This document shows positions 43,887 through 52,328 of a stretch of DNA of 64,000 nt, piece by piece. The stretch is from Bacillota bacterium (GTDB lineage: Bacteria; Bacillota; Clostridia; Lachnospirales; Lachnospiraceae), in contig JAFAFU010000014.1 of assembly GCA_023423335.1 (NCBI GenBank), forward strand, positions 104,728-168,727, written 5' to 3'. The translations under genes and the position numbers were made by a program. Within the stretch, counting starts at the first letter, position 1. Every line of letters starts with the position of its first letter. A model generated the notes under the pieces. The model made no database searches. It was not told where the DNA came from and worked only from the letters and a program-made list of their open reading frames with translations.

Positions 43887-44064
43887 GTACATGATAAGCA
43901 GTTCATGAACTTCGTTCATTCGTAAGCTTGCCGGGAGTACGCGATAAGCAGTTCATGAACTTCGTTCATTCACTCGCGTTGCGTACGCCGCAGTAACAGA
44001 TCCTTCCGTAAAACTAAAGTTTTCCATAAGAATCTGTTACTACGGCTCTTTGCTTATCGCGTAC
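43887..44064. repeat. Palindromic repeat element with 14-bp inverted ends and a duplicated 50-bp unit
   Basis: GTACGCGATAAGCA (43937-43950) and TGCTTATCGCGTAC (44051-44064) are perfect inverted ends. Inside, GTAACAGAT and ATCTGTTAC form a second stem (about 43988-44045). To the left, the 29-bp stretch from GATAAGCAGTTC (43943-43971) is repeated exactly at 43893-43921, a 50-bp period. No open reading frame. The rest of 43863-44378 is AT-rich and holds a possible promoter only. Confidence 0.75.
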
Positions 44065-44378
44065 ATTATAACAAATTTGACGGGTGATTTAAAGTACTAT
44101 ATTATTATTTCACAATTATTACCCATTTTATGGGAGTTCAATGGATTATTATAAAAGTTTTTTGGATATTTAGAAAATAATATTCATAAATATACATAAT
44201 GTAGCATACATATTTCTTTTTCTGCAATTTTAGGTACACAATCCATGAAGTTATGTCGAAATATAACGAACTCGATAAAATGATGCGTTACTTTTTTCTT
44301 TTTAAAACAATATTTTCTGTGTATAATAATTTTGTCAGTTGTTTTCAGTTATTATATTACATATTGGGGGTAATACGT

Positions 44379-44669
44379 ATGAAGAAAATGGAACTTTTAT
44401 TTAGCAATGAGGTAATTCTGGAAGATATGAGAAAGATGAAGCTGGATTACAGTCTCATGGAGAATTACCCGGAAGAAGAAAGTACGGAACCGTATTATGG
44501 CATTAAAATCACCAAGTATTTGGGGAATACTGAGGAATCTGATGAGGTAAGCGGGATATCAAACTCAAGGGATAGCGTAGTCTCAATGATCAAGAAATTA
44601 TTTCAGTTCGAAGTGACTCCAATCTCCATGGTAGAGATTATTGATGATTTGGTAACAATTGGAGATTAA
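44379..44669 (+). CDS. DUF6514-like small protein
   Basis: 96 residues starting MKKMELLFSNEVILEDMRKM, then YYGIKITKYLG and a conserved-looking end VTPISMVEIIDDLVTIGD. ATG 44379 is preceded by GGGGGTAA. From memory it resembles the clostridial DUF6514 family; the role is unknown. A TGTCGAA heptamer (44254-44260), similar to a Spo0A box, lies about 75 bases upstream of a TATAAT at about 44331. Confidence 0.6.
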   Translation: MKKMELLFSNEVILEDMRKMKLDYSLMENYPEEESTEPYYGIKITKYLGNTEESDEVSGISNSRDSVVSMIKKLFQFEVTPISMVEIIDDLVTIGD

Positions 44670-44673
44670 TATT

Positions 44674-45336
44674 TTAGAGAAACAGGTGTACTTCTTTTCC
44701 CAGTATTGTGAAGTATACCTGTTCTTTTTCTGTCAGGAGTGCGGATCCGCTGGTGAGCTCAGTCACCTTCTTCAAAAATCCCGGAGCCTTACCAACCGGA
44801 ACAAGGATATCGAGTACTACGATATCCGAATAGTCGGAGGAAAGAATGGGAAGCTCCTCCTGGCCGATATAATATTGTATTTTTCCGATGAGATTGTAAT
44901 CCGTATCGATCCGATAATGAATTCCAAGCTCTTTTTTTATGATGGTGCTTTGATCTAATCCTTTCAGTGCCGCGGCTTGATAAGCTTTCACTAATCCACC
45001 GGTCCCAAGAAGTGTGCCGCCAAAATACCGGGTTACCACAAGGACCAGATTCGTAAGCTCATGGGAGATCAGGATATCCAATATGGGCTTGCCGGCCGTT
45101 TTGCTGGGCTCTCCGTCATCAGAGCAGCGCATAACCGGGTTTTTCGTACCGACGATATAAGCATAGCAATTGTGGGATGCGTCCCAGTATTTTTTTCGTA
45201 AACCTTCGATGAAGGCGAGAGCGTCCTCTTCAGTTTCAATTGGGTACACATTGGCAATGAAACGGGACTTCTTCATTACGAATTCACCGGTTCCCCCCTG
45301 ATACACAGTTTGAAAGACTTTATTTGGCTGTTCCAT
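44674..45336 (-). CDS. YigZ/IMPACT family protein
   Basis: 220 residues with the UPF0029 core: KKSRFIANVYPIETEEDALA, CYAYIVG, RCSDDGEPSKTAGKPIL, VTRYFGGTLLGTGGLVKAYQ, then a C-terminal DUF1949 domain. Family members are linked to translation control (IMPACT in eukaryotes); the bacterial role is not settled. GGAGGGCGGC precedes the ATG. Its last 17 codons contain the terminator of the convergent gene. Confidence 0.9.
   Translation of the reverse strand: MEQPNKVFQTVYQGGTGEFVMKKSRFIANVYPIETEEDALAFIEGLRKKYWDASHNCYAYIVGTKNPVMRCSDDGEPSKTAGKPILDILISHELTNLVLVVTRYFGGTLLGTGGLVKAYQAAALKGLDQSTIIKKELGIHYRIDTDYNLIGKIQYYIGQEELPILSSDYSDIVVLDILVPVGKAPGFLKKVTELTSGSALLTEKEQVYFTILGKEVHLFL
44681..44729 (+). terminator. 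Terminator of the DUF6514-like gene inside yigZ
   Basis: AACAGGTGTACTTC (44681-44694) pairs with GAAGTATACCTGTT (44710-44723) and CTTTTTC follows. The hairpin lies wholly within the 3' coding end of the convergent YigZ gene. Confidence 0.8.
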
Positions 45337-45519
45337 TAAGCCGCCCTCCTTGGAATTGTTTCTGGATTAATTATAGCAAGGCGGGCGAAAGGGTGCAATA
45401 CAGATTATACATAAACATATGTTTGCATTTTTTGCTTTTTATGCTATAATATCCACGAGAAGCAGATTAGTTCATGGATGCAGTTCTTCGTCCTTGAGTT
45501 CTTAATCCGCATCTAAAAA

Positions 45520-45583
45520 TTCATGATATAATGAAAGCGTAGAGTGAACGATCATGAACACGCTTCATGTTCATGATATAATG
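45520..45583. promoter_or_regulatory. Duplicated 14-mer and 9-bp inverted repeat before the VanZ gene
   Basis: TTCATGATATAATG occurs at 45520-45533 and at 45570-45583, each with a TATAAT. ATCATGAAC (45551-45559) and GTTCATGAT (45569-45577) form a perfect inverted repeat overlapping the second -10-like box, 20 bases before the ribosome binding site CGGAGG. No good -35 boxes fit, which would suit an activated or repressed promoter. Confidence 0.5.
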
Positions 45584-45603
45584 TTTCTATACCGGAGGAT
45601 TTC

Positions 45604-46101
45604 ATGAGACGAAAAAGCTTATCATGGCTTCCAGCACTTCTGATTATGCTGGTAATTTTTAGTTTTTCATCTAAGCCTGCGGATGTATCAGGCGAGAACA
45701 GTTTAAATATAGCGAATTATGTTATGACAATCTATGAGAAGATTACAGATACTCAAGTGGAAGAGGAGTATAGAACGGAGCGGCTTCTGAATCTTGACCA
45801 TTATATAAGGAAGAGCTCCCATTTTATCGAATATGCGATTCTGGCAGCCGCATATGGCCTTCCTTTGTGGATAAGTGGAATCAGAGGGCGGAAGCTATGG
45901 TTATGGTCCGTTTTGTTAGCGGCAGCGTATGCTTTATCCGATGAATTCCATCAGAGATTTATACCGGGCAGGAGCGGGGAGCTTAAGGATGTTTTGCTGG
46001 ATTCCTTCGGTGCCGCTTTTGGGGCAACGATATTTATTGCGGTAACAATAGCCTTGAAACATAGAAATAAGAATAGCCAAGCTAGGGAGCTGTCGGAATA
46101 A
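45604..46101 (+). CDS. VanZ family membrane protein
   Basis: 165 residues, four hydrophobic segments. VanZ-like blocks: MLVIFSFSSKPADVSGENS, IRKSSHFIEYAILAA, YALSDEFHQRFIPGRSGELK then DVLLDSFGAAFG. VanZ itself gives low teicoplanin resistance, but most relatives have unknown roles. CGGAGG precedes the ATG. It overlaps the convergent DUF4250 gene by 20 bases. Confidence 0.85.
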   Translation: MRRKSLSWLPALLIMLVIFSFSSKPADVSGENSLNIANYVMTIYEKITDTQVEEEYRTERLLNLDHYIRKSSHFIEYAILAAAYGLPLWISGIRGRKLWLWSVLLAAAYALSDEFHQRFIPGRSGELKDVLLDSFGAAFGATIFIAVTIALKHRNKNSQARELSE

Positions 46102-46270
46102 AACGGTTCTGTCCCTTATCATAATGATATCCGGCGAGGGATATGGTATCTTCGATTTGCTTTTGGTCGGCCATCATACTTTTACAGAGTTCATCAAGCG
46201 TAGGATATACATCCCTTAATTTTGTATTGATAAAGCTTAATAAAATAACGGGGTCTTTGGGCAGGCTCAT
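46082..46270 (-). CDS. DUF4250 domain-containing protein
   Basis: 62 residues: SLPKDPVILLSFINTKLRDV, YPTLDELCKS, QIEDTISLAGYHYDKGQNRF. The whole protein matches what I know of DUF4250, a small family of unknown function. AAGGAG precedes the ATG. It overlaps the end of the VanZ gene. Confidence 0.78.
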   Translation of the reverse strand: MSLPKDPVILLSFINTKLRDVYPTLDELCKSMMADQKQIEDTISLAGYHYDKGQNRFIPTAP

Positions 46271-46408
46271 GGATTACTCCTTGTCGTCTGAATACTTATT
46301 TTCTTATTTTATTATGCACATTTTAACCTGAATTTCAAGTCTTTTATTGATGCTGGAATCCTATCCCCCTGATACGGGAAGAAGGATCGGCATACGGAGG
46401 GTGATTTT

Positions 46409-47731
46409 GTGGATCTGTTTGATTATATGAGAGACAGCACAATGAAGAAAGAGGCTCCTCTGGCCTCCAGGCTCAGACCGGTCAGCCTGGAGGAAGTGGT
46501 GGGGCAGGGTCATATCATTGGGAAGGACAAGCTTTTGTACCGGGCGATCAAGGCGGATAAGATCAGCTCTATTCTGTTTTACGGTCCTCCCGGTACGGGA
46601 AAAACGACCCTGGCAAAGGTGATTGCCAATTCGACAAGCTCCATCTTCACCCAGATCAATGCAACGGCAGCAGGGAAAAAGGATATGGAGGCCGTGGTTG
46701 AGGAGGCGAAGAATAATCTTGGAAGGTATGGGAAGAAAACCATCCTGTTCATTGATGAGATTCATCGCTTTAACAAAGGTCAGCAGGATTATCTCCTTCC
46801 CTTTGTTGAGGATGGAACCGTAATCCTGATTGGCGCCACGACGGAGAATCCTTATTTTGAGGTCAATTCCGCCTTGCTGTCCCGTTCTATCATTTTTGAG
46901 CTGAAGCCTTTGGAGAGGGAGGATATTAAGAAGCTCCTGATCCGGGCGGTGATGGACGAAGAGAGGGGGTTAGGGGCATATAAGCCCTTGATTCATGAGG
47001 ATGCCTTGGAATTTCTCGCGGATATGTCCAATGGGGATGCAAGGAGCGCTTTGAACGCAATTGAGCTGGGAGTTCTGACGACGGAGAGATCGGAGGACGG
47101 TTTGATTCACATCACACTCCCGGTGGCTTCGGAATGTATCCAGAAGAGAGTACTAAGGTATGATAAAAGCGGAGACAATCATTATGATACGATATCCGCA
47201 TTTATAAAGAGCATGAGGGGCTCAGATCCGGATGCCGCGGTATATTATCTCGCAAGAATGCTATATGCCGGGGAAGAGGTCGCATTTGTCGCCAGAAGAA
47301 TTATGATCTGTGCATCGGAGGACGTGGGAAATGCGGACCCGAATGCCATCGTTGTGGCGACCTCAGCGGCATTGGCTGTTGAGAGGCTTGGAATGCCGGA
47401 AGCACAGATTGTCCTTTCTCAGGCAGCAACCTATGTTGCCTGCGCTCCGAAGAGTAATTCCGCAGTTTGTGCCATAGGAGCGGCAATGAAGGCCGTGGAA
47501 AACGAAAAGACAGCAACCATTCCCGCCTATCTGATGGATGCCCATTATAATAGCGCTTCAAAATTAGGTCATGGCATAGGGTACAAGTATGCCCATGATT
47601 ATAAAAACCATTATGTCAAACAGCAATATTTGCCGGAGGAGATTAAGGACAGGGTATTCTATGAGCCTTCCGATAATGGATATGAGAAGAAAATAAAAGA
47701 ATATTTCAAGAAGATAAAAGAGGAGGCTTAA
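46409..47731 (+). CDS. rarA: Replication-associated recombination ATPase RarA (MgsA)
   Basis: 440-residue AAA+ clamp-loader-like protein acting at stalled replication forks. Walker A GPPGTGKTT, Walker B LFIDEIHRFNKGQQD, sensor GATTENPYFEVNSALLSRS, and the C-terminal MgsA block AEDVGNAD-like (ASEDVGNADPNAIVVATSAA). N-terminal PASRLRP-type start (LASRLRPVSLEEVVGQGHI). GTG start with GGAGGG upstream. Confidence 0.94.
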   Translation: MDLFDYMRDSTMKKEAPLASRLRPVSLEEVVGQGHIIGKDKLLYRAIKADKISSILFYGPPGTGKTTLAKVIANSTSSIFTQINATAAGKKDMEAVVEEAKNNLGRYGKKTILFIDEIHRFNKGQQDYLLPFVEDGTVILIGATTENPYFEVNSALLSRSIIFELKPLEREDIKKLLIRAVMDEERGLGAYKPLIHEDALEFLADMSNGDARSALNAIELGVLTTERSEDGLIHITLPVASECIQKRVLRYDKSGDNHYDTISAFIKSMRGSDPDAAVYYLARMLYAGEEVAFVARRIMICASEDVGNADPNAIVVATSAALAVERLGMPEAQIVLSQAATYVACAPKSNSAVCAIGAAMKAVENEKTATIPAYLMDAHYNSASKLGHGIGYKYAHDYKNHYVKQQYLPEEIKDRVFYEPSDNGYEKKIKEYFKKIKEEA

Positions 47732-47804
47732 AAGCTTCCTCCCAAGGCTATTACGATTTTAGTGTGGTTTTGTGAAAGCCGGCCTTTATCTTCGAGGGGC
47801 CATG

Positions 47805-48047
47805 CTATTTTTTATCTTCCTTGCCGGTTTTGCCAACCGCCTTCGGCGGATCATTTCTGTGAACATATTTATAGACTTCGATAAATCCATAGATCATAAT
47901 AGGGATAGCAACGGTCGAGAATATGGCTGACAGGAATAAGCCCTCGGCAAGCTCCTTGATAAAGATAGCTGCTAACAGGGATATAACATACATGGACAGG
48001 ATTAGTAGGATACCGATTACGGAAGCGATACGTTTTACTTTATTCAT
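47805..48047 (-). CDS. Small two-helix membrane protein
   Basis: 80 residues: two hydrophobic segments (about 8-28 and 36-58) and a lysine-rich cytoplasmic tail ending GKTGKEDKK. GAAAGGAA precedes the ATG. Many clostridia encode similar short proteins; function unknown. Confidence 0.65.
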   Translation of the reverse strand: MNKVKRIASVIGILLILSMYVISLLAAIFIKELAEGLFLSAIFSTVAIPIMIYGFIEVYKYVHRNDPPKAVGKTGKEDKK

Positions 48048-48158
48048 AGGATTCCTTTCTTACCATAGGCTGGTACAATCATAGGCTTGGTAAAATAATT
48101 ATATAGATAAACCCATGAAAAATCAAGGCATGACTGCATGAATCGCCAAGGAGGGCTC

Positions 48159-49382
48159 TTAACCGGTTTTTTCACTTAATATCCGGGAAAGCAGCTCCGG
48201 CTGGTCAAGCATATATTCACCCTCATATTTACCGTTACAGGTCAGGAAGAAGGAGCTTTTCTTCATGAAGACTCCCATTTTACGCAAGGTCTGATGGGTG
48301 ACTGTACCATGCGCCCTGGCACGGAGTATCTTCTGTGCAAAGGTAAGCCCGATACCCGGAATCTGTAACAGCTGCTCATAATCCGCCCGGTTCACCTCGA
48401 TGGGGAACAGATGAATGTTGCGGAGGGCCCAGGCAAGCTTGGGATCCATGTCTTCTGAGAGATCCGGTGCCTGTTCCGGTGTCACATCATCCGGGGTAAA
48501 GCCATACAGCTGTTGCAGCCGGTCTGCCTGATACAGCCGGCGTACCCGCCATAAGGGTGTCATCGTCGGTGAAAGCTCATCATAGCCTTTGGCAGGCTGG
48601 ATATATTTAAACGCGGTATAATAAACCCGGCTGAGTCGGTATTTCCTATATAATGCCTGTGACAGAGACAGAATGGTCCGGTCGGTTTCCTCTGTGCTGC
48701 CGGCCATTAGCTGGGTCGTCTGAGATCTTAACAATACCGGGGTTCTGCTTTTGAATTGCCTTGCATTCCTGACCAGGTTACTGATCTCCTGCATCGGTTC
48801 CAATATGTTATTCTTATTCTTCTGCTTTGCTATTCTTTCATAGCCTATACTTCTGGCAACTTCAATGTTCACGCTCAAACGGTTCGCATACCTGCCGGCT
48901 TTCGCAATCAGAAGAGGATCTGTTCCCGGCATTACCTTAGCATGGATATATCCGTTATAGTAAAGCTCCTCTCTCATAATACGGATTGTCTCAATAATCA
49001 GCTCTTCCGTGTAATCGGCGTTTTGATGGATGGCAGAGGTTACAAAGACACCACGACCGTTTTCTTTCGCTTTTTGAACGGATAGTTCAGCCAATTCTCT
49101 GGGACCATTGCAATATCTGGCGGTATCCTCCCGGCTTGCCCTGCAGCCGCAATAAGCACAATTAAAGATGCATTTGTTGGAGAGAAACACCTTTGGAACA
49201 GTCGGGGGCGTCTGCGGGGAACGGATATCATGAAAGATGGAGGGGTCCGGGATGCATTCCTCAGTCGTCGGGCTATCACCATAGGTAAGCTCGGCGTCAG
49301 CAACATCATACAGGGAATCCTCCTGCATCTGTCTGATCTTATCCTGAAGCGATAAGCTGTGTTCCGGATTTATATAGACCAT
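48159..49382 (-). CDS. Radical SAM protein, putative DNA modification/repair (linked to uracil-DNA glycosylase family)
   Basis: 407 residues. The [4Fe-4S] SAM motif is CIFNCAYC within FLSNKCIFNCAYCGCRAS. The C-terminus has a helix-hairpin-helix LLQIPGIGLTFAQKILRAR, which suggests DNA contact. This matches the family usually paired with a DUF4130/uracil-DNA glycosylase-like gene. Here the pair gene is not adjacent: secD lies on one side and a small membrane protein on the other. ATG 49382 with GGGAGG is chosen over an upstream ATG at 49433. Confidence 0.85.
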   Translation of the reverse strand: MVYINPEHSLSLQDKIRQMQEDSLYDVADAELTYGDSPTTEECIPDPSIFHDIRSPQTPPTVPKVFLSNKCIFNCAYCGCRASREDTARYCNGPRELAELSVQKAKENGRGVFVTSAIHQNADYTEELIIETIRIMREELYYNGYIHAKVMPGTDPLLIAKAGRYANRLSVNIEVARSIGYERIAKQKNKNNILEPMQEISNLVRNARQFKSRTPVLLRSQTTQLMAGSTEETDRTILSLSQALYRKYRLSRVYYTAFKYIQPAKGYDELSPTMTPLWRVRRLYQADRLQQLYGFTPDDVTPEQAPDLSEDMDPKLAWALRNIHLFPIEVNRADYEQLLQIPGIGLTFAQKILRARAHGTVTHQTLRKMGVFMKKSSFFLTCNGKYEGEYMLDQPELLSRILSEKTG

Positions 49383-49572
49383 GTCCAACCCTCCCCCAAA
49401 CGGTACTTTAGCATTAACTATAGTATAACACACAGCATACTATAAGTCAAACAAATGTTCGGAACACTTATTCGCATTTTTGTTCGGGATTGTGAAGGTC
49501 ATGGGTGGAGATGTAAAATTTTTATATACAAAATTCTGGCATTGTGATAATTTAGGATAGTACTATATTTTG

Positions 49573-50064
49573 ATGGAAGAGGTGAGCGCGTTGGGGTCCA
49601 AAGGTATTCGAGGGAATTGCCTGCAAACGGATAGATCATTCTATGCCATCCGGATGGATGCCGGAAGGTCAATCCTTTTATGTACGGTGTTATTGCTGCA
49701 ATGTTTGCTCATGCCCGCGCTGCCATTAAAAAGTCAGAAGGCTGCGGCTGGTTTTCCTAATCCGGATGTGGTTAAACTATCCTTAGGGTATCGGTTTGCA
49801 GAAGCCTCCATCTTATCGGAAATGAATGATACGGACAAGCAGTCCGGTTATATATTTGGAATGACCGCGGAACGGAATCTGCGTAATTTATACCGTCTGA
49901 TTAATATGGTTTTCCACGGACTTACCATAGCTTATCTTGGACCGGGGATAATATCCGGAACCCTGTTGATCGCCGGTATATGGAAAGTCTACTGTAAATC
50001 CGTACTTGCAATATCCATCGGCGGACATGCACCTCCGTTTGGAAGGTATGCGGTACTATGTTAG
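49573..50064 (+). CDS. Unknown membrane-associated protein upstream of secD
   Basis: About 163 residues; the start is unsure because no ribosome binding site is visible (other starts: TTG 49570, ATG 49654). A hydrophobic segment (SILLCTVLLLQCLLMPALPL) could be a signal anchor, and a second weaker one lies near residues 118-138. The frame is open to within 30 bases of secD. I do not recognise the family. Confidence 0.45.
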   Translation: MEEVSALGSKGIRGNCLQTDRSFYAIRMDAGRSILLCTVLLLQCLLMPALPLKSQKAAAGFPNPDVVKLSLGYRFAEASILSEMNDTDKQSGYIFGMTAERNLRNLYRLINMVFHGLTIAYLGPGIISGTLLIAGIWKVYCKSVLAISIGGHAPPFGRYAVLC

Positions 50065-50094
50065 AATGAAATAATAACAGAAAGGGAGTTAGGA

Positions 50095-51360
50095 ATGAAA
50101 AATAAGCCAGTGTTTTTTATTATAGTTATCATAGCGCTTCTTATGGTATATACGGCCATATACGGCGTTAATATCTCCGGCTTTAAGATCCTCGGAGCCC
50201 CTGATATGCGTTATGGTACGGATATCCGCGGAGGAGTGGAGGCAGTTTTCCAGCCTGTTGACTTAAACCGTATGCCGACCGGCACCGAATTGGAAGCAGC
50301 CCGTACCATTATAGAGGTGAGATTAGATAAGCAGAATATTCTGGACCGTGATGTAACCATTGATAAGACCAACGGATTTGTAATCGTACGCTTCCCCTGG
50401 AAAGCGGACGAGACCGACTTCAATCCTGAGGGGGCGATAGCTGAATTGGGTGATACGGCACAGCTGACCTTCGTAGGACCGGATGGAAAAACAATATTGA
50501 CGGGTTCGAATGTAAGGACAAGCAGTCCAGGAAAACCCTATAACGGTATCGGTTTCGCAGTAAACCTTACCTTTGATGAGGAAGGAAAAAAGCTGTTTGG
50601 TGAAGCAACAAAAAAGTTTGTAGGAAAAAATATAAAAATATATATGGATGAAGATATCATTTCGGATGCGAGGATTACGGAGCCCATTACCACCGGTGAG
50701 GCACAGATTACCGGCTCGGCTACTTATGAGGAGGCAAAGAACCTTTCTGATAAAATTAATTCCGGTGCACTTCCGTTTTCTATGATAACGAAGAACTATT
50801 CCACGATTAGCCCTTCGCTGGGCTCCGGCTCGTTAGGAGTAATGGTTCAGGCGGGTCTTATCGCATTTATTGTCATCTGCGTATTGCTGATTGGGTATTA
50901 CCGGCTGCCGGGAGTTGTGGCATGCTTCTCCCTGATGATACAGATAGCCGGTCAGATACTGGCGTTGTCCATTCCGCAGATGACCCTTACCCTGACAGGA
51001 ATTGCCGGTATCATCCTGTCCATCGGTATGGGCGTTGATGCGAATGTTATTATCTCGGAACGGATCAGTGAAGAGATTAAGGCCGGTAAGAGTGTAAGCT
51101 CTGCTATAGCAGCAGGCTTCAAGAACGCATTTACCTCCGTTTTTGATGGTAATATTACGGTTCTGATCGTAGCGTTTATATTGATGATTTTTGGATCAGG
51201 TGCTCTTTTATCCTTTGCCTACTCATTATTCACAGGTATCGTGTTTAATTTTATCGCAGGCGTGACAGCTTCCCGATTGATGATTCACTCTCTAAGCTCA
51301 TATAAATTCCTGCGGAAGCCAAAACTTTTTACCTGCTTGTCCAGGAGGGTAACCCTATGA
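50095..51360 (+). CDS. secD: Protein translocase subunit SecD
   Basis: 421 residues. It uses the proton gradient to help Sec-dependent export. N-terminal helix, an extracytoplasmic region with GTDIRGGVEAVFQP, then five helices with the RND-type block GIAGIILSIGMGVDANVIIS and ERISEEIKAGKSV. AAAGGGAG precedes the ATG. Its end overlaps the secF start (ATGA). Confidence 0.93.
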   Translation: MKNKPVFFIIVIIALLMVYTAIYGVNISGFKILGAPDMRYGTDIRGGVEAVFQPVDLNRMPTGTELEAARTIIEVRLDKQNILDRDVTIDKTNGFVIVRFPWKADETDFNPEGAIAELGDTAQLTFVGPDGKTILTGSNVRTSSPGKPYNGIGFAVNLTFDEEGKKLFGEATKKFVGKNIKIYMDEDIISDARITEPITTGEAQITGSATYEEAKNLSDKINSGALPFSMITKNYSTISPSLGSGSLGVMVQAGLIAFIVICVLLIGYYRLPGVVACFSLMIQIAGQILALSIPQMTLTLTGIAGIILSIGMGVDANVIISERISEEIKAGKSVSSAIAAGFKNAFTSVFDGNITVLIVAFILMIFGSGALLSFAYSLFTGIVFNFIAGVTASRLMIHSLSSYKFLRKPKLFTCLSRRVTL

Positions 51361-52295
51361 ATCAAGATAAAATAATCAAATTTTATGAGAAAAGGATGTT
51401 ATTTTTTGTTATTTCACTGACGATTTTTGTGATAGGAATTGTAGCTGTATTTATTAACGGAATCCATCTGGATATCCAGTTTAAGGGCGGTGCGCTGCTG
51501 AAATATACCTATACCGGAACAATAGATGAGTTTGCAGCAGGGGATATTGTCACCGGTATTCTGAAACGTCCCGTTACAACTCAGCTGACCGAGGACCTTG
51601 CAACGGGAGATAATCGTATTATCTTCAATATAGCCGGAAAATCCGGTGTGGATGCGAAGGATCAGCAGAAGTTTGATGCGGCCTTAAAAGAGAAATTCCC
51701 GGACAATGAGCTGAACTTATCCGAATCCTCAATGGTGGAGGCTTTCTTCGGGCAGAGGTTTCTGAGGAACGGAATTCTGGCCATATTGCTGGCCGGAGTT
51801 CTGGTCATGCTGTATGTGTGGGTAAGGTTTAAGATGATGGGAGGACTCTCTGCAGGTGTAATGGCATTGATTGCTTTGCTGCATGATGTTCTGGTCGTAT
51901 TCTTTACCTGTGTCATCTTCAAAATACCGATCGGTGATTCCTTTGTAGCCGTGGCGTTAAGTATTATCGGGTATTCCATCAATGACACGATTGTTATTTA
52001 TGACCGTATCAGAGAAAACAATCAGACTTTTGTCGGGTTCCCGGTTGAGACGATAACAAATTTGTCCATTACCCAATCCATGATGCGTTCCGTCATGACG
52101 AATTTCGCTGTAATGATCAGTGTTTCCATCGTATATATTCTGGCAACCGTAAATGGAATCGATTCCATCCAGAGCTTTGCGCTCCCGATGGCGATTGGTA
52201 CTATCAGCGGGTGCTATTCCACAATCTGCATCGCAGGACCGCTTTGGGTTATGTGGAAGAAAAGAAAAGCCGGGACAGAATTATTCAAAAAATAA
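51357..52295 (+). CDS. secF: Protein translocase subunit SecF
   Basis: 312 residues, partner of SecD. Blocks: GIHLDIQFKGGALLKYTYTG, LLHDVLVVFFT, IGYSINDTIVIYDRIRENN, and TQSMMRSVMTNFAVM in place of the usual N-Q-T-x-x-R-S motif. The start overlaps the secD stop by four bases. Confidence 0.93.
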   Translation: MNQDKIIKFYEKRMLFFVISLTIFVIGIVAVFINGIHLDIQFKGGALLKYTYTGTIDEFAAGDIVTGILKRPVTTQLTEDLATGDNRIIFNIAGKSGVDAKDQQKFDAALKEKFPDNELNLSESSMVEAFFGQRFLRNGILAILLAGVLVMLYVWVRFKMMGGLSAGVMALIALLHDVLVVFFTCVIFKIPIGDSFVAVALSIIGYSINDTIVIYDRIRENNQTFVGFPVETITNLSITQSMMRSVMTNFAVMISVSIVYILATVNGIDSIQSFALPMAIGTISGCYSTICIAGPLWVMWKKRKAGTELFKK

Positions 52296-52328
52296 AAGTA
52301 TGCCGCATAGCGGCAGATGGGAGTTATT

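Noticed and set aside
44254..44260. Spo0A box (TGTCGAA)
   Set aside because: A single heptamer 75 bases before a weak promoter can occur by chance; mentioned only in the gene entry.
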